Shown here: piece after piece, positions 11,869 to 21,606 of the stretch
Position numbering within the stretch: the first letter of the stretch is position 1
Layout: each line of letters opens with the position of its first letter
Origin: Perca fluviatilis
Lineage: Eukaryota > Chordata > Actinopteri > Perciformes > Percidae
Assembly: GCF_010015445.1 (NCBI RefSeq)
Contig: NC_053112.1
Coordinates: 3,079,219-3,143,218 of the forward strand
Direction: 5' to 3'
DNA length: 64,000 bases
Notes under the pieces: generated by a model
Told to the model about the DNA's origin: nothing
Databases searched by the model: none
Seen by the model: only the letters and a program-made list of their open reading frames with translations
Position numbers and translations under genes: made by a program

Positions 11869-14800
11869 TAGCTATAAGCTTTATCGAAGAGGAGGGTTTT
11901 CAGTTTACTCTTAAATGTGGTGACGGTGTCTGCCCCTCGAAGCCAAATTGGGAGCTGGTTCCACAGGAGCGGAGCCTGATAGCTGAAGGCTCTGGCCCCC
12001 AGTCTACTTTTAGAGACTCTAGGAACCACAAGTAGCTCTGCATTCTGGGAGCGTAGTGCTCAACTAGGTACTAAGAGCTCTTCTAGGTATGATGGTGCTT
12101 GACCATTTAGAGCTTTGTAGTGCAGGAGGAGGATTTTAAATTCAATCCTAGATTTCACAGGAAGCCAGTGCAGAGAAGCCAATACAGAAGAAATATGATC
12201 TCTTCTCTTAGTTCTCGTCAGAACACGTGCTGCAGCATTCTGGATCAGCTGGAGAGTCTCAAAGGACTTATTTGAGCAACCTGATAGTAAGGAATTACAG
12301 TAGTCTAGCCTGGAAGTAACGAATGCATGGACTAGTTTTTCAGCATCGTTTTGAGACAGGATATTCCAAATTTTGGCAATGTTACGAAGATGGAAAAAGG
12401 CTGTTCTTGAGGTTTGTTTTAAGTGGGCATTGAAGGATATATCCTGATCGAAAATAACTCCTAAATTTCTGACAGTAGTGCTGGAGGCCAGGGCAATACC
12501 ATCCAGAATAGCTATATCTTTAGGTAATGAAGTTCGGAGATGCGTTGGTCCCATCACAATAAATTCAGTTTTGTTTGAGTTTAACATCAGGAAATTGTGG
12601 GTCATCCAGGATTTTATATCTTTAATACACGCTTGAAGTTTAGCTAACTGACCACTTTTGTCTGGCTTAATTGACAGATATAATTAGGGGTCGTCTGCGT
12701 AACAGTGATAGTTAATTGAGTGTTTCCTAATAATATTACCTAGAGGAAGCATATATAAGGAAAATAGAATTGGTCCAAGCACTGAGCGTTGAGGAACGCC
12801 ATGGCTAACTTTAGCGTGCTTGGAGGGTTTATCGTTAATGTTAACAAATTGGGATCGCTCAGAGAACTAGGACTTAAACCATCTTAGTGCAATTCCTTTA
12901 ATGCCAACTAAGTGTTGGCATTAAAGTCTCTGTAACAGGATGGTATGGTCAATAGTGTCAAATGCAGCACTAAGGTCTAGTAAAACAAGAATGGAGACAA
13001 GTCCTTTGTCTGCAGCAGTTAGAAGGTCGTTAGTAATTTTCACCAGTGCCGTCTCTGTGCTATGATTCTTTCTAAATCCTGATTGAAAGTCATCAAATAA
13101 ACTATTGCTATGTAGAAAATCACATAACTGATTAGCAACTACCTTCTCAAGGATCTTGGCTAGAAAGGGAAGGTTAGATATAGGTCTATAGTTTGCTAAG
13201 ACCTCTGGATCGAGGGTGGGTTTTTTCAGAAGAGGTTTTATCACAGCTATTTTAAATGACTGCGGAACATAACCTTTTAATAAGGACATATTGATCATAT
13301 CTAGTAATGAAGTGTTAACCACGGGTAACGCTTCTTTGAGTAGTCTCGTTGGGATGGGGTCTAAGAGACAGGTAGATAGCTTAGCTGAGGATATCTTTAA
13401 CATTAATTGTTGAAGGTCTATAGGATAAAAGCAGTCTAAGTATATGTCGGGAATAGTCGTTCTTTCTAGAGTTCCTGCGTTTAAAGATGAACCGTTAGAA
13501 GTTGACGGCAAAAGGTGATAGATTTTACCTCTAATTGTTATAATTTTATCATTAAAGAAGCTCATGAAGTCATCACTACTCAGAGCTAGAGGAATAGATG
13601 ACTCAGTAGAGCTGTGACTATCTGTCAGCCTGGCTACAATGCTGAAAAGAAACCTTGGGTTGTTCTTATTTTCTTCTATTAGTGATGAGTAATAGTCTGA
13701 TCTGGCCTTTCTTAGGTTCTTCCTATAGGTTTTGAGACTTTCTTGCCAATCCGAACGAGATTCTTCCACTTTGGTGGAAAGTCATTTACTTTCGAGGTTT
13801 CGCGAGATTTGTTTTAATTTGCGAGTTTGGGAGTTATACCAAGGTGCTAATTTCCTTTGCTTAATCATCTTCTTTTTCAGGGGAGCAACGGAGTGTAAAG
13901 TCATCCGTAGGCAGGCCGTAGCACCGTCTACAAATGTATCAATTTGAGAGGGACTAAAGTTTACATAAAGGTCCACTGTTATGTTAAGGCATGACAAAGA
14001 GTCAAATGCTGTTGGAATATCTTCCTTAAATTTAGCTATAGCACTGTCAGATAGGCATCTAGTGTAGAAGTTTTTATCTAATTTAGTATAGTCAGGTAGT
14101 AAGAATTCGAAAGTAATTAAAGAATGATCTGATAATACCGAATTCTGCGGAAATATTATTAAATCCTCAATTTCAATACCATAGGCCAGCACAAGGTCGA
14201 GGGTGTGGTTAAAATAGTGCGTTGCCTTGTGCACACTCTGACTGAAACCGATTGAATCCAATAATGAGTTGAAAGCAGTACTAAGGTTATCATTGTCAAC
14301 GTCCACATGGATATTAAAATCACCTACAAGAAGTACTTGGTCTGATTTAAGGACTACACATGATAAAAACTCTGAGAACTCAGATAAAAATTCAGAATAC
14401 GGACTTGGAGCCCTGTAAATAACAACGAATATAATTGGCTGTAATGTTTTCCATTTTGGATGTTGAAGATTAAGAACAAGACTCTCAAACGAGTTATAAT
14501 TTAGTTTACGTTTAGGATTAATTAACAGGCTTGAATCAAAGATGGCTGCAACTCCCCCTCCTCGGCCTGAGCCTCTAGGAATTTGAGTATTAATATGATT
14601 GGGAGGAGTCGCTTCATTTAGACTGACATATTCTTCCTGGCCCAGCCAAGTTTCAGTAAGACAAAATTATTCAATTTTATTATCTGATATCAAATCGTTT
14701 ACCAATACTGCTTTAGAAGACAGAGATCTAATATTTAATAGTCCACATCTAATTTTCCTATTTTGTTCTATCGTTGCAGTCGTTTTAATTTTAATTACGT

Positions 14801-14900
14801 TATTAAGTATAGCGCATCTTTTGTTTACCTTTGATTTAACCGATCTGAGTCAGGGAACAGACACCGTGCTTATTAGACCATGAGTGGGCGACTGCTCCAA
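11869..14900 (-). pseudogene. L2-like ORF2: endonuclease and reverse transcriptase
   Basis: Read from high to low coordinate, the frame shows an AP-type endonuclease C-terminal part (LLVGDFNIHVD near 14300; LSDHSLITFEF near 14100). Next come a linker and the reverse transcriptase: [18 protein letters not shown] and [18 protein letters not shown] near 13100-13200, then [13 protein letters not shown] near 12960. The YADD catalytic box is present at about 12690 but is followed by an in-frame stop within a few residues (YADDP-stop). The thumb and C-terminal part (SRLDYCNSLLSG, SVLASLHWLPV) run to about 11869. Frame changes at about 13775 and 12900 and near 12060 make it non-functional. In life ORF2 nicks the target and copies its own RNA there. 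Confidence 0.9.
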
Positions 14901-14960
14901 CAGAAGCACAGAGGGGCGCGTAGCACTGAACCTCTGATTACTAATATCAAACTTGGGTTG

Positions 14961-15827
14961 TCATAGTTTATGACCGATAATAGACTCAGTCAGATTTTTT
15001 GATATGAGAGCGGCTCCGTCCCAGGTGGGATGAATGCCGTCTCTCCTAATCAGACCAGGCTTTCCCCAGAACGCCCTCCAGTTATTCACATAGCCCACAT
15101 CATTAGCTGGGCACCACCCCGACGTACGGCTGTACATTTCATCGCTGGTCAGGTTTGGCAGGGGTCCAGAGAACACTACAGAGTCCGACATTGTCTTTGT
15201 GTATGCACAAAGTGACTCAACATTAATTTTAGTGATCTCCGATTTACGACCATTACCACCTACGTGAAGTATGATCTTACTGTATTTACGGTTCTTTTTT
15301 GCCAGCAGCTTTAGATGGGTTTCTATATCGCCCGCTCTAGCCCCGGGGGCACATATGACCGCAGCCGCTGGGGCCGCCGGCTTCACATGTCTCAGTATAG
15401 AGCTCCCAATAACCAGAATTGGCTTCTCAGCGGGTGTATCGCTGAGTAGGGAGAAACTGTTAGAGAGGCGAAGATGATCCGGTTTAGAGCGACCGTCATC
15501 ATGTGCACTCCCTGGTCTAGATCTAACGCTACGCTTCCCTCGGACAGTCACCCACTCGCCCGGCTGCTCGGGGTCTGCTGGGGGACAGCTAGCAGAAGCT
15601 ACAGTTTGTTGGCCTGCTTCAGCTACTTGGCACTGGCTAGCTACGGAAGCATATGATTCTGATTCCATGATGCGGAGCCGTGCCTCAAATTCACTAAGCC
15701 TTGCCTCCAGAGCAGCGAATATACTACATTTATTACATGTATCGTTATCACTAAAGGAGGCAGAGGAATAGCTAAACATTTGACACACAGAGCAAGAGAG
15801 CGCAGGAGAGGGAGAGGAATTAGCCAT
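14961..15827 (-). CDS. L2-like ORF1 with SGNH/esterase-like domain
   Basis: An intact 288-codon frame starting at ATG 15827 just upstream of ORF2. The N-terminal 60 residues have two CxxC pairs (SCSVC, CNKC) that could bind zinc, followed by a short helical stretch (FAALEARLSEFEARLRIMES) suited to coiled-coil trimerisation. From residue about 130 it resembles the SGNH-hydrolase/esterase fold known from ORF1 of CR1/L2-type LINEs: VIGSSILRHV (the Ser block), ILHVGGN (the Asn block), VVFSGPLPNL, and RRDGIHPTWDGA (the Asp-x-x-His block). The Asp/Ser/His residues therefore look preserved. ORF1 proteins of this kind bind the LINE RNA. The frame is open although ORF2 is broken, which fits a fairly recent insertion. 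Confidence 0.85.
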   Translation of the reverse strand: MANSSPSPALSCSVCQMFSYSSASFSDNDTCNKCSIFAALEARLSEFEARLRIMESESYASVASQCQVAEAGQQTVASASCPPADPEQPGEWVTVRGKRSVRSRPGSAHDDGRSKPDHLRLSNSFSLLSDTPAEKPILVIGSSILRHVKPAAPAAAVICAPGARAGDIETHLKLLAKKNRKYSKIILHVGGNGRKSEITKINVESLCAYTKTMSDSVVFSGPLPNLTSDEMYSRTSGWCPANDVGYVNNWRAFWGKPGLIRRDGIHPTWDGAALISKNLTESIIGHKL

Positions 15828-16070
15828 TACTAATGGCTAAGCTAAAGTAGCTAACAGCGTTTTAACAACTGTAAGATAAGCGAGGCAGTCGCTGTAAGGG
15901 AAGCGAAGTATAAGTGCTTGAGTAGAACAATTGTAATTAAAATGCAATCCAGGCAAATGGCCGCTAATTTAGACAATAAAGCAGAGTTGAGTAAGTTTTT
16001 GCTGGAGCAGCAAACTAGCGTTTGGAACACGGGAACACCGGAAGTGACAATACACTTACCGTACACCTAC

Positions 16071-16262
16071 ATATTCATAGGGTGAATAGTGTTAGGGTTT
16101 ACATTCCACATTATAATCATAGGGTGAATAGTGGATAATTTACATTCTGAATTATTTTTTCTATGCTCCAAATGTCTTAGCCCCTCAAATGAGACTTAAC
16201 AGCTCCAGTATACTAAACATGGGTACTATATACTAAACATGGGTACTATATACTAAACATTT
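16071..16262. repeat. Flanking dispersed repeat
   Basis: Two tandem pieces of CATAGGGTGAATAGTG with ATAATTTACATT are followed by the sequence also found at 9126-9200 (CTCCAAATGTCTTA, ATGAGACTTAACAGCTCC) and a triplicated ACTATATACTAAACATGGGT. The same two blocks lie left of the LINE in the same order, so this locus carried a duplication before or because of the LINE insertion. Confidence 0.75.
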
Positions 16263-16440
16263 TTTAAATTCAATTCAATATTATTTATAGTATAAAATCA
16301 TAACAGGAGTTATCTCAGGACACTTTACAGGTCTAGACCACACTCTGTAATTTACAAAGCCCCAACAATTCCAGTAATTCCCCCAAGAGCAAGCATTCAG
16401 TGTGACAGTGGCGAGGAAAACCTCCCTCTCAGGAAGAAAC
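16263..16440 (-). mobile_element. Truncated 3' UTR of the L2-like LINE
   Basis: The sequence repeats the LINE 3' UTR found at 9990-11470 without the Tc1 insertion (TATTTATAGTATAAAATCAT, GTTATCTCAGGACACTTTAC, AGGAAGAAACCTGGGACAGA). It breaks off after about 180 bp into a minisatellite made of its own sequence. Confidence 0.88.
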
Positions 16441-16735
16441 CTGGGACAGACCCAGGCTCTTGGTAGGCGGTGTCTGACGGGACAGATCCAGGCTCTTGGT
16501 AGGCGGTGTCTGACGGGACAGACCCAGGCTCTTGGTAGGCGGTGTCTGACGGGACAGACCCAGGCTCTTGGTAGGAGGTGTCTGACGGGACAGACCCAGG
16601 CTCTTGGTAGGAGGTGTCTGACGGGACAGACCCAGGCTCTTGGTAGGCGGTGTCTGACGGGACAGACCCAGGCTCTTGATAGGAGGTGTCTGACGGGACA
16701 GACCCAGGCTCTTGGTAGGCAGTGTCTGATGGTGC
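16440..16735. repeat. 36-bp minisatellite derived from the LINE 3' UTR
   Basis: Eight units of 36 bp reading GACGGGACAGACCCAGGCTC then TTGGTAGGCGGTGTCT. The core CAGACCCAGGCTCTTGGTAG is the LINE 3' UTR sequence found once at 11460-11480. Since 36 is a multiple of three, all six frames stay open, which explains the long repeat-translation frames on both strands. No gene is inferred. Confidence 0.93.
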
Positions 16736-17015
16736 CGGTTGGGGGTGTGATGAACAGTGGCAATAACAGTCACAATAAAGATAATGGAACAGTGACTTTT
16801 CACCTCATATTTTAGTTTGTGTTTGTGGAGAAAACGTCCATTAATTCAACTTTCTGTTTATTTAAGTGATGATGAGGAAGTGGAATACAAAGTTAAAGTT
16901 CAGACTCTAACTCAAACAAATTAAATCCATCTGCTGTCCATTTAAAGATGAAATAATAAATAAATTAATCCCTCTGTTTTCTTCAGCAGACATATATAAT
17001 ATTATTATAAACCTG

Positions 17016-17078
<63 letters not shown>

Positions 17079-17084
17079 AAATTA
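16736..17084. other. Unassigned interval ending in a TA tract
   Basis: AT-rich sequence with no exon signal. A (TA)n microsatellite occupies about 17019-17078. Confidence 0.6.
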
Positions 17085-17520
17085 GGACACCCATGCTAAA
17101 GTTGACTAAAAAGAAAAAAATAATCTTTTGGAAATTGATCTTAATGCTTTAATTAAAGAAATGAGGAAAAATCCAACCTTTAAGGACACCAATTTTGTTT
17201 GTGAATGAATAATGTATCGGAAATAAATAAATGTTCTTCCTTAAAATACAGGGGCCATAAGTCAGTCCACCCCTATGTTAGATTCCCATAGAGGCAGGCA
17301 GATTTTTATTTTAAAGGCCAGTTATTTCATGGAACCAGGATACTATGCATCCTGATAAAGTTCCCTTGGCCTTTAGAATTAAAATAGCCCCACATCATCA
17401 CATACCCTTCACCATACCTAGAGATTGGCATGGTTTTATGTCAGTTAGCCTAATAGCTGGTTTGATTTGCATTGAGAGATGATTTTATGGAAAGTACCCC
17501 ATGCCAATCACAAACGATTG
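17085..17520 (+). mobile_element. Tc1-derived foldback repeat fragment
   Basis: Contains blocks shared with the element at 54679-56500: CATAGAGGCAGGCAGATTTT, GGCCAGTTATTTCATG, TGCATCCTGATAAAGTTCCC, and CACATACCCTTCACCATACC. The interior block ACCATACCTAGAGATTGGCATGG faces its inverse near 17500 in part. The outer ends are not clearly delimited. Confidence 0.7.
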
Positions 17521-17639
17521 AGACCATTTTGGACATTAGTGGGGGGCTGGGTGATGTCACTGGCCAGAAAATGTAAAGTTGAATTACTTAAAACCCTTAA
17601 CAGCACAAACGATAACTTTTACAGCACAATATAGCAGTG

Positions 17640-18113
17640 TTTTTAATCATTTTTGGATGACATGGGGGGGCCAGCTTCACGCAGGTCTTCTACCTAGACT
17701 TCTCCAGACAGTAGATGGTGTACCTGGGTCCTACTGGTTTCTACCAGTTCTGAGCTGATGGCACTGCTGGACATCTTCCCATTTCGAAGGGAAATCAGCT
17801 TGATGTGTTTTTCATTCAGTTTCCTTGGCCGACCACTGCGTCTACGATCCTCAAGTTGCCCATTTCATGTGCTTCTTCAAAAGAGCTTGAACAGCACATC
17901 TGGAAACAGCAGTCTGCTTTGAAATATTAGTCTGGGAGAGACCTTGCTGATGCAGTTTAACTACTGTACTGATTTGATTTTACATTTTTCTTTTGGTCGC
18001 TCACTTTGCATTTTTTAAATTGATAAAAATAAACAATCATTTATATTTTTGAAAGCATTTCTTAGTTTACAGCATTTTTTCACACCTGCCTAAGACTTTT
18101 GCACAGTACTGCA
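17640..18113 (-). pseudogene. Tc1 element fragment with degraded DNA-binding region
   Basis: The right end is AAGACTTTTGCACAGTACTG, a typical Tc1 terminus, facing outward into TA/CA repeats. On the minus strand, broken frames recall the helix-turn-helix and GRPRK linker region of a Tc1 transposase (near 17830 the plus strand reads CCTTGGCCGACCACTGCG). The catalytic half and the opposite terminus are absent. Confidence 0.7.
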
Positions 18114-18181
18114 TACATATACACACAATATATATATACACATATATACACACACACACATATATACATACATCCACATAT

Positions 18182-18240
<59 letters not shown>

Positions 18241-18258
18241 TATATACACATACACATA
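18114..18258. repeat. TA/CA compound microsatellite
   Basis: Alternating (TA)n, (CA)n and ATACAC runs. The open frames rich in Ile-Tyr on both strands are repeat translations. Confidence 0.95.
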
Positions 18259-19917
18259 CAGTGCCTTGCGAAAGTATTCGGCCCCCTTGAACGTTTCGAC
18301 CTTTTGCCACATTTCAGGCCTCAAACATAAAGATATAAAACTGTAATTTTTTGTGAAGAATCAACAACAAGTGGGTCCCAATTATGAAGTGGAACGAAAT
18401 TCATTGGCTATTTCAAACTTTTTTAACAAATAAAAACTGAAAAAGTGGCGGGCAAAATTATTCAGCCCCTTTACTTTCAGTGCAGCAAACTCTCTCCAGA
18501 AGTTCAGTGAGGATCTCTGAATGATCCAATGTTGACCTAAATGACTAATGATGATAAATAGAATCCAGCTGTGTGTAATCAAGTCTCCGTTATAGAAAGC
18601 ACCTGCTCTGTGATAGTCTCAGAGGTCCGTGTAAAGCGCAGAGAGCATCATGAAGAACAAGGAACACACCAGGCAGGTCCGAGATACTGTTGTGGAGAAG
18701 TTTAAAGCGCGATTTGGATACAAAAAGATTTCCCAAGCTTTAAACATCCCAAGGAGCACTGTGCAAGCGATAATATTGAAATGGAAGGAGTATCAGAACA
18801 CTACAAATCGAAGACCCGGCCGTCCTTCTAAACTTTCAGCTCATACAATGAGAAGACTGATCAGAGATGCAGCCAAGAGGCCCATGATCACTCTGGATGA
18901 ACTGCAGAGATCTACAGCTGAGGTGGGAGACTCTGTCCATAGGACAACAATCAGTCGTATACTGCACAAATCTGGCCTTTATGGAAGAGTGGCAAGAAGA
19001 AAGCCATTTCTTAAAGATATCCATAAAAGTGTCATTTAAAGTTTGCCAAAAGCCACCTGGGAGACACACCAAACATGTGGAAGAAGGTGCTGTGGTCAGA
19101 TGAAACCAAAATCGAACTTTTGGCAACAATGCAAAACGCGTTATGTTTGGCGTAAAAGCAACACAGCTCATCACCCTGAACACACCATCCCCACTGTCAA
19201 ACATGGTGGTGGCAGCATCATGGTTTGGGCCTGCTTTTCTTCAGCAGGGACAGGGAAGATGGTTAAAATTGATGGGAAGATGGATGGAGCCAAATACAGG
19301 ACCATTCTGGAAGAAAACCTGATGGAGTCTGCAAAAGACCTGAGACTGGGACAGATTCACAAGACAACAAAACAACAAAACCGGGGAGATTTGTCTTCCA
19401 ACAAGACAATGATCCAAAACATAAAGCAAAATCTACAATGGAATGGTTCACAAATAAACATATCCAGGTGTTAGAATGGCCAAGTCAAAGTCCAGACCTG
19501 AATCCAATCGAGAATCTGTGGAAAGAACGGAAAACTGCTGTTCACAAACGCTCTCCATCCAACCTCACTGAGCTCGAGCTGTTTTGCAAGGAGGAATGGG
19601 CAAAAATGTCAGTCTCTCGATGTGCAAAACTGATAGAGACATACCCCAAGCCACTTACAGCTGTAATCGCAGCAAAAGGTGGCGCCTACAAAGTATTAAC
19701 TTAAGGGGGCTGAATAATTTTGCACCTCAATATTTCAGTTTTTTATTTGTTTAAAAGGTTTGAAATATCCAATAAATTTCGTTCCACTTCATGATTGTGT
19801 CCCACTTGTTGTTGATTCTTCACAAAAAATTACAGTTTTATATCTTTATGTTTGAGGCCTGAAATGTGGCAAAAGGTCGAAAAGTTCAAGGGGGCCGAAT
19901 ACTTTCGCAAGGCACTG
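18259..19917 (+). mobile_element. Tc1/mariner element, complete ends
   Basis: Termini CAGTGCCTTGCGAAAGTATT and the inverse AATACTTTCGCAAGGCACTG are flanked by TA. The inverted repeats extend about 200 bp (18259-18420 against 19740-19917), with TTACAGTTTTATATCTTTAT shared. It inserted into a TA/CA microsatellite, which supplies the TA target. Confidence 0.95.
18650..19704 (+). pseudogene. Tc1 transposase with frameshifts
   Basis: The frame starts at ATG 18650 with a clear DNA-binding part: FGYKKISQALNIPRSTVQAI (first helix-turn-helix), RRPGRPSKLS (AT-hook-like), and TTISRILHKSGLYGRVARRK (second helix-turn-helix). It stops at TAA 19037-19039. The catalytic part continues in other frames: WSDETKIEL near 19095-19125, [12 protein letters not shown] near 19395-19430, and [15 protein letters not shown] near 19480-19525. 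At least three frame changes separate these pieces. All three catalytic residues can still be read, so decay is by small indels rather than large loss. Confidence 0.92.
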
Positions 19918-20076
19918 TATATATATATATACACACACACATATATATATATACACACACATATATATATATATACACACATATATACACATACATATAT
20001 ATACACACATATATACATATATATATATATACACACACATATATATATACACACATATATATATACATATATATAC

Positions 20077-20109
<33 letters not shown>

Positions 20110-20132
20110 CATATATATACATACATATATAC

Positions 20133-20163
<31 letters not shown>

Positions 20164-20284
20164 CATATATATACATATACACACATATATATACACATAT
20201 ATATATATACACATATATATATATATATACACATATATATATATATACACATATATATATATATATACACATATATATATATTT
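19918..20284. repeat. TATACACA microsatellite
   Basis: Continuous (TA)n and (AC)n mixture of about 365 bp. Long frames of Ile/Tyr/His/Thr on both strands are repeat translations. Confidence 0.95.
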
Positions 20285-20467
20285 ATATTCATGTTTCCAG
20301 TTGTTGCTGCTTCAGTGTTTTATTAAACAAAAACATCCATAATCTGACTGGTTTAAATATTAAACTTTGAACCTTCCTGTAAACCACAAACAACACTTTT
20401 ATTTTGTAACTTTCATCAGACTGATGACATCAGCAGGCAGGAGGCGGGACTTCAACCTTCAGTGATT

Positions 20468-20473
20468 TTTATT
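20468..20473 (-). promoter_or_regulatory. GEMIN6: Polyadenylation signal of GEMIN6
   Basis: The plus strand reads TTTATT, i.e. AATAAA on the minus strand, about 185 bp beyond the GEMIN6 stop codon. It is the nearest canonical signal in the right orientation. Confidence 0.6.
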
Positions 20474-20545
20474 GGACAAAAGACAGAAAACAAAACTTAA
20501 TCTGAACTCAAACTGTCCCAGACAGTCAGTCACAGCTGCTGCGCT

Positions 20546-20725
20546 CTGATTGGTCGGCTGGTGGCGCCGTCTGACTCTGGATCAGTCTCTGAATGGGTTG
20601 ATTGGCAGGCAGAGCTGCGCTGTGATTGGGCGCCTCTGCTCTGTGATTGGGCGACTCTACGCCATGATTGGGCAGCTCTGCGCCGCGTGGTGGCGGCGCT
20701 GTGCTCTGCTTGCGTGATTGGCGCG
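20546..20725 (-). repeat. CCAAT-rich local repeats in the GEMIN6 last exon
   Basis: Six ATTGG words (CCAAT on the minus strand) lie within 180 bp, at about 20549, 20600, 20625, 20645, 20666 and 20716. Several sit in a roughly 20-23 bp unit around TGTGATTGGGCG. The stretch codes for the Ala/Arg/His-rich tail of GEMIN6 and its 3' UTR. Whether it binds NF-Y is unknown. Confidence 0.6.
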
Positions 20726-20800
20726 CGCTCGGTGCTGCTGCGCTTTGCGCTTGCGTGTTGCGCGGCGTGCTGCTGCCGGCTGACTCTGGATCAGTCTCTG
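20572..20800 (-). repeat. GEMIN6: Direct repeat duplicating the GEMIN6 C-terminal codons
   Basis: The 20-mer TGACTCTGGATCAGTCTCTG occurs at 20572-20591 and again at 20781-20800, exactly 209 bp apart. On the minus strand it encodes QRLIQSQ, where vertebrate Gemin6 normally comes to its end. Beyond the 20-mer the copies are only loosely similar. Confidence 0.85.
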
Positions 20801-21140
20801 GACGCGGTCCAGTATGATCTGGTTGGAGCTGCAGCAGTCCTCGGGTCCATACGGCGCCATTATGGTCAGAGCGCCGGCGACCAGCAGTTCCTCTCCGTCT
20901 TCCTGCACCGGGACCCGGTTCTCTTCCAGCCAGCGGCGCACGCCGGCCCGCCGCTGGCCCAGCTGCTCCGGGGCCAGGGGGCGGGCCCTCGGGGGGAGGA
21001 AGGAGCTCTGCAGGCGCTCCGTGGTCTCCTGGTCCGCATCCTGCAGGACCTGCACCTCCTGCACAGCGTGACCCATGACCACCTGAACCGAGGCCCGGCC
21101 CCCCCCAACCGCATCGTCATGGAAGTTCACCAGAACCAGA
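20657..21140 (-). CDS. GEMIN6: GEMIN6, last coding exon
   Basis: Gemin6 is a subunit of the SMN complex, which assembles Sm rings on spliceosomal snRNAs in the cytoplasm; it pairs with Gemin7 through an Sm-like fold. The exon starts after the minus-strand acceptor TTGCAG (21146-21141). It begins with S-LVLVNFHDD and continues VMGHAVQEVQVLQ, RRWLEENRVPVQEDG, LLVAGALTIMAPYGPEDCCS and SSNQIILDRVQRLIQSQ, all in Gemin6 order. Joined to exon 1 (phase 2) it gives 204 residues, against about 167 in mammals. The excess is a tail of about 35 residues rich in Ala, Arg, Gln and His after QRLIQSQ, encoded by local repeats, ending at TGA 20659-20657. The plus-strand open frame 20561-21181 is its shadow. 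Assignment is from remembered family sequence. Confidence 0.93.
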
Positions 21141-21183
21141 CTGCAACACACAGAACATCTGGATCATTAATCAATACATAGGT

Positions 21184-21185
<2 letters not shown>

Positions 21186-21266
<81 letters not shown>
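21186..21266. repeat. (CA)n microsatellite
   Basis: About 40 uninterrupted CA units immediately upstream of the GEMIN6 last exon in transcript direction. On the transcript this is a (UG)n tract about 45 bp from the acceptor. Confidence 0.97.
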
Positions 21267-21269
<3 letters not shown>

Positions 21270-21388
21270 GGGCTTTGACTCCGAACTTCGTTATTCGAAT
21301 ATAATTTGAATATTTAAAAATGATATTTGAAGGAATATTAGGCAGCCCTTAATATTGGACCCTGTTATGGGCACACATATACATACAT

Positions 21389-21391
<3 letters not shown>

Positions 21392-21455
<64 letters not shown>
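21392..21455. repeat. (CA)n microsatellite
   Basis: About 31 CA units followed by (TA)n to 21473. Confidence 0.97.
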
Positions 21456-21473
<18 letters not shown>

Positions 21474-21606
21474 TTATGTTATGGGCATAGGAGACCTGCC
21501 AACCTTGAAAACCTTTTGTTGAGTAGCAACTTGCTGATTTCTTGGTGAAGTTCTGGTTGAAGTAATGTGCCATTAAATGTCACATCTGTATACATTTTAA
21601 ACCTTA

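Larger units (their letters stand above)
9982..16070 (-). mobile_element. L2-like non-LTR retrotransposon, nearly full length, interrupted
   Basis: A minus-strand LINE. Its 3' end is at about 9982, where the plus strand reads TTCAATTCAATTCAATTTTA, a short 3'-terminal repeat. It has an ORF2 (endonuclease plus reverse transcriptase) and an upstream ORF1 with an esterase-like domain, the arrangement of L2/CR1-group elements. The 3' UTR is split by a Tc1-like element (10030-11301). A second piece of the same 3' UTR occurs at 16263-16440. The 5' end is placed near 16070 because local flanking repeats (CATAGGGTGAATAGTG) resume there. Confidence 0.88.

Noticed and set aside
13732..13947. Plus-strand frames within the LINE, also at 14599, 15030 and 15271
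   Set aside because: Antisense shadows of LINE ORF1 and ORF2.
16281..16815. Repeat proteins with 12-residue units (TGQTQALGRRCL and others)
   Set aside because: A 36-bp minisatellite keeps all frames open; present on both strands and derived from a LINE 3' UTR.
19830..20370. Ile-Tyr-Thr-His frames of 130-170 codons
   Set aside because: Translations of TATACACA microsatellites; the same holds for 18067-18324 and 62507-63365.
20561..21181. 206-codon plus-strand frame
   Set aside because: It is antisense to the GEMIN6 last exon, whose minus-strand frame has family motifs and proper splice sites. GC-rich shadow.
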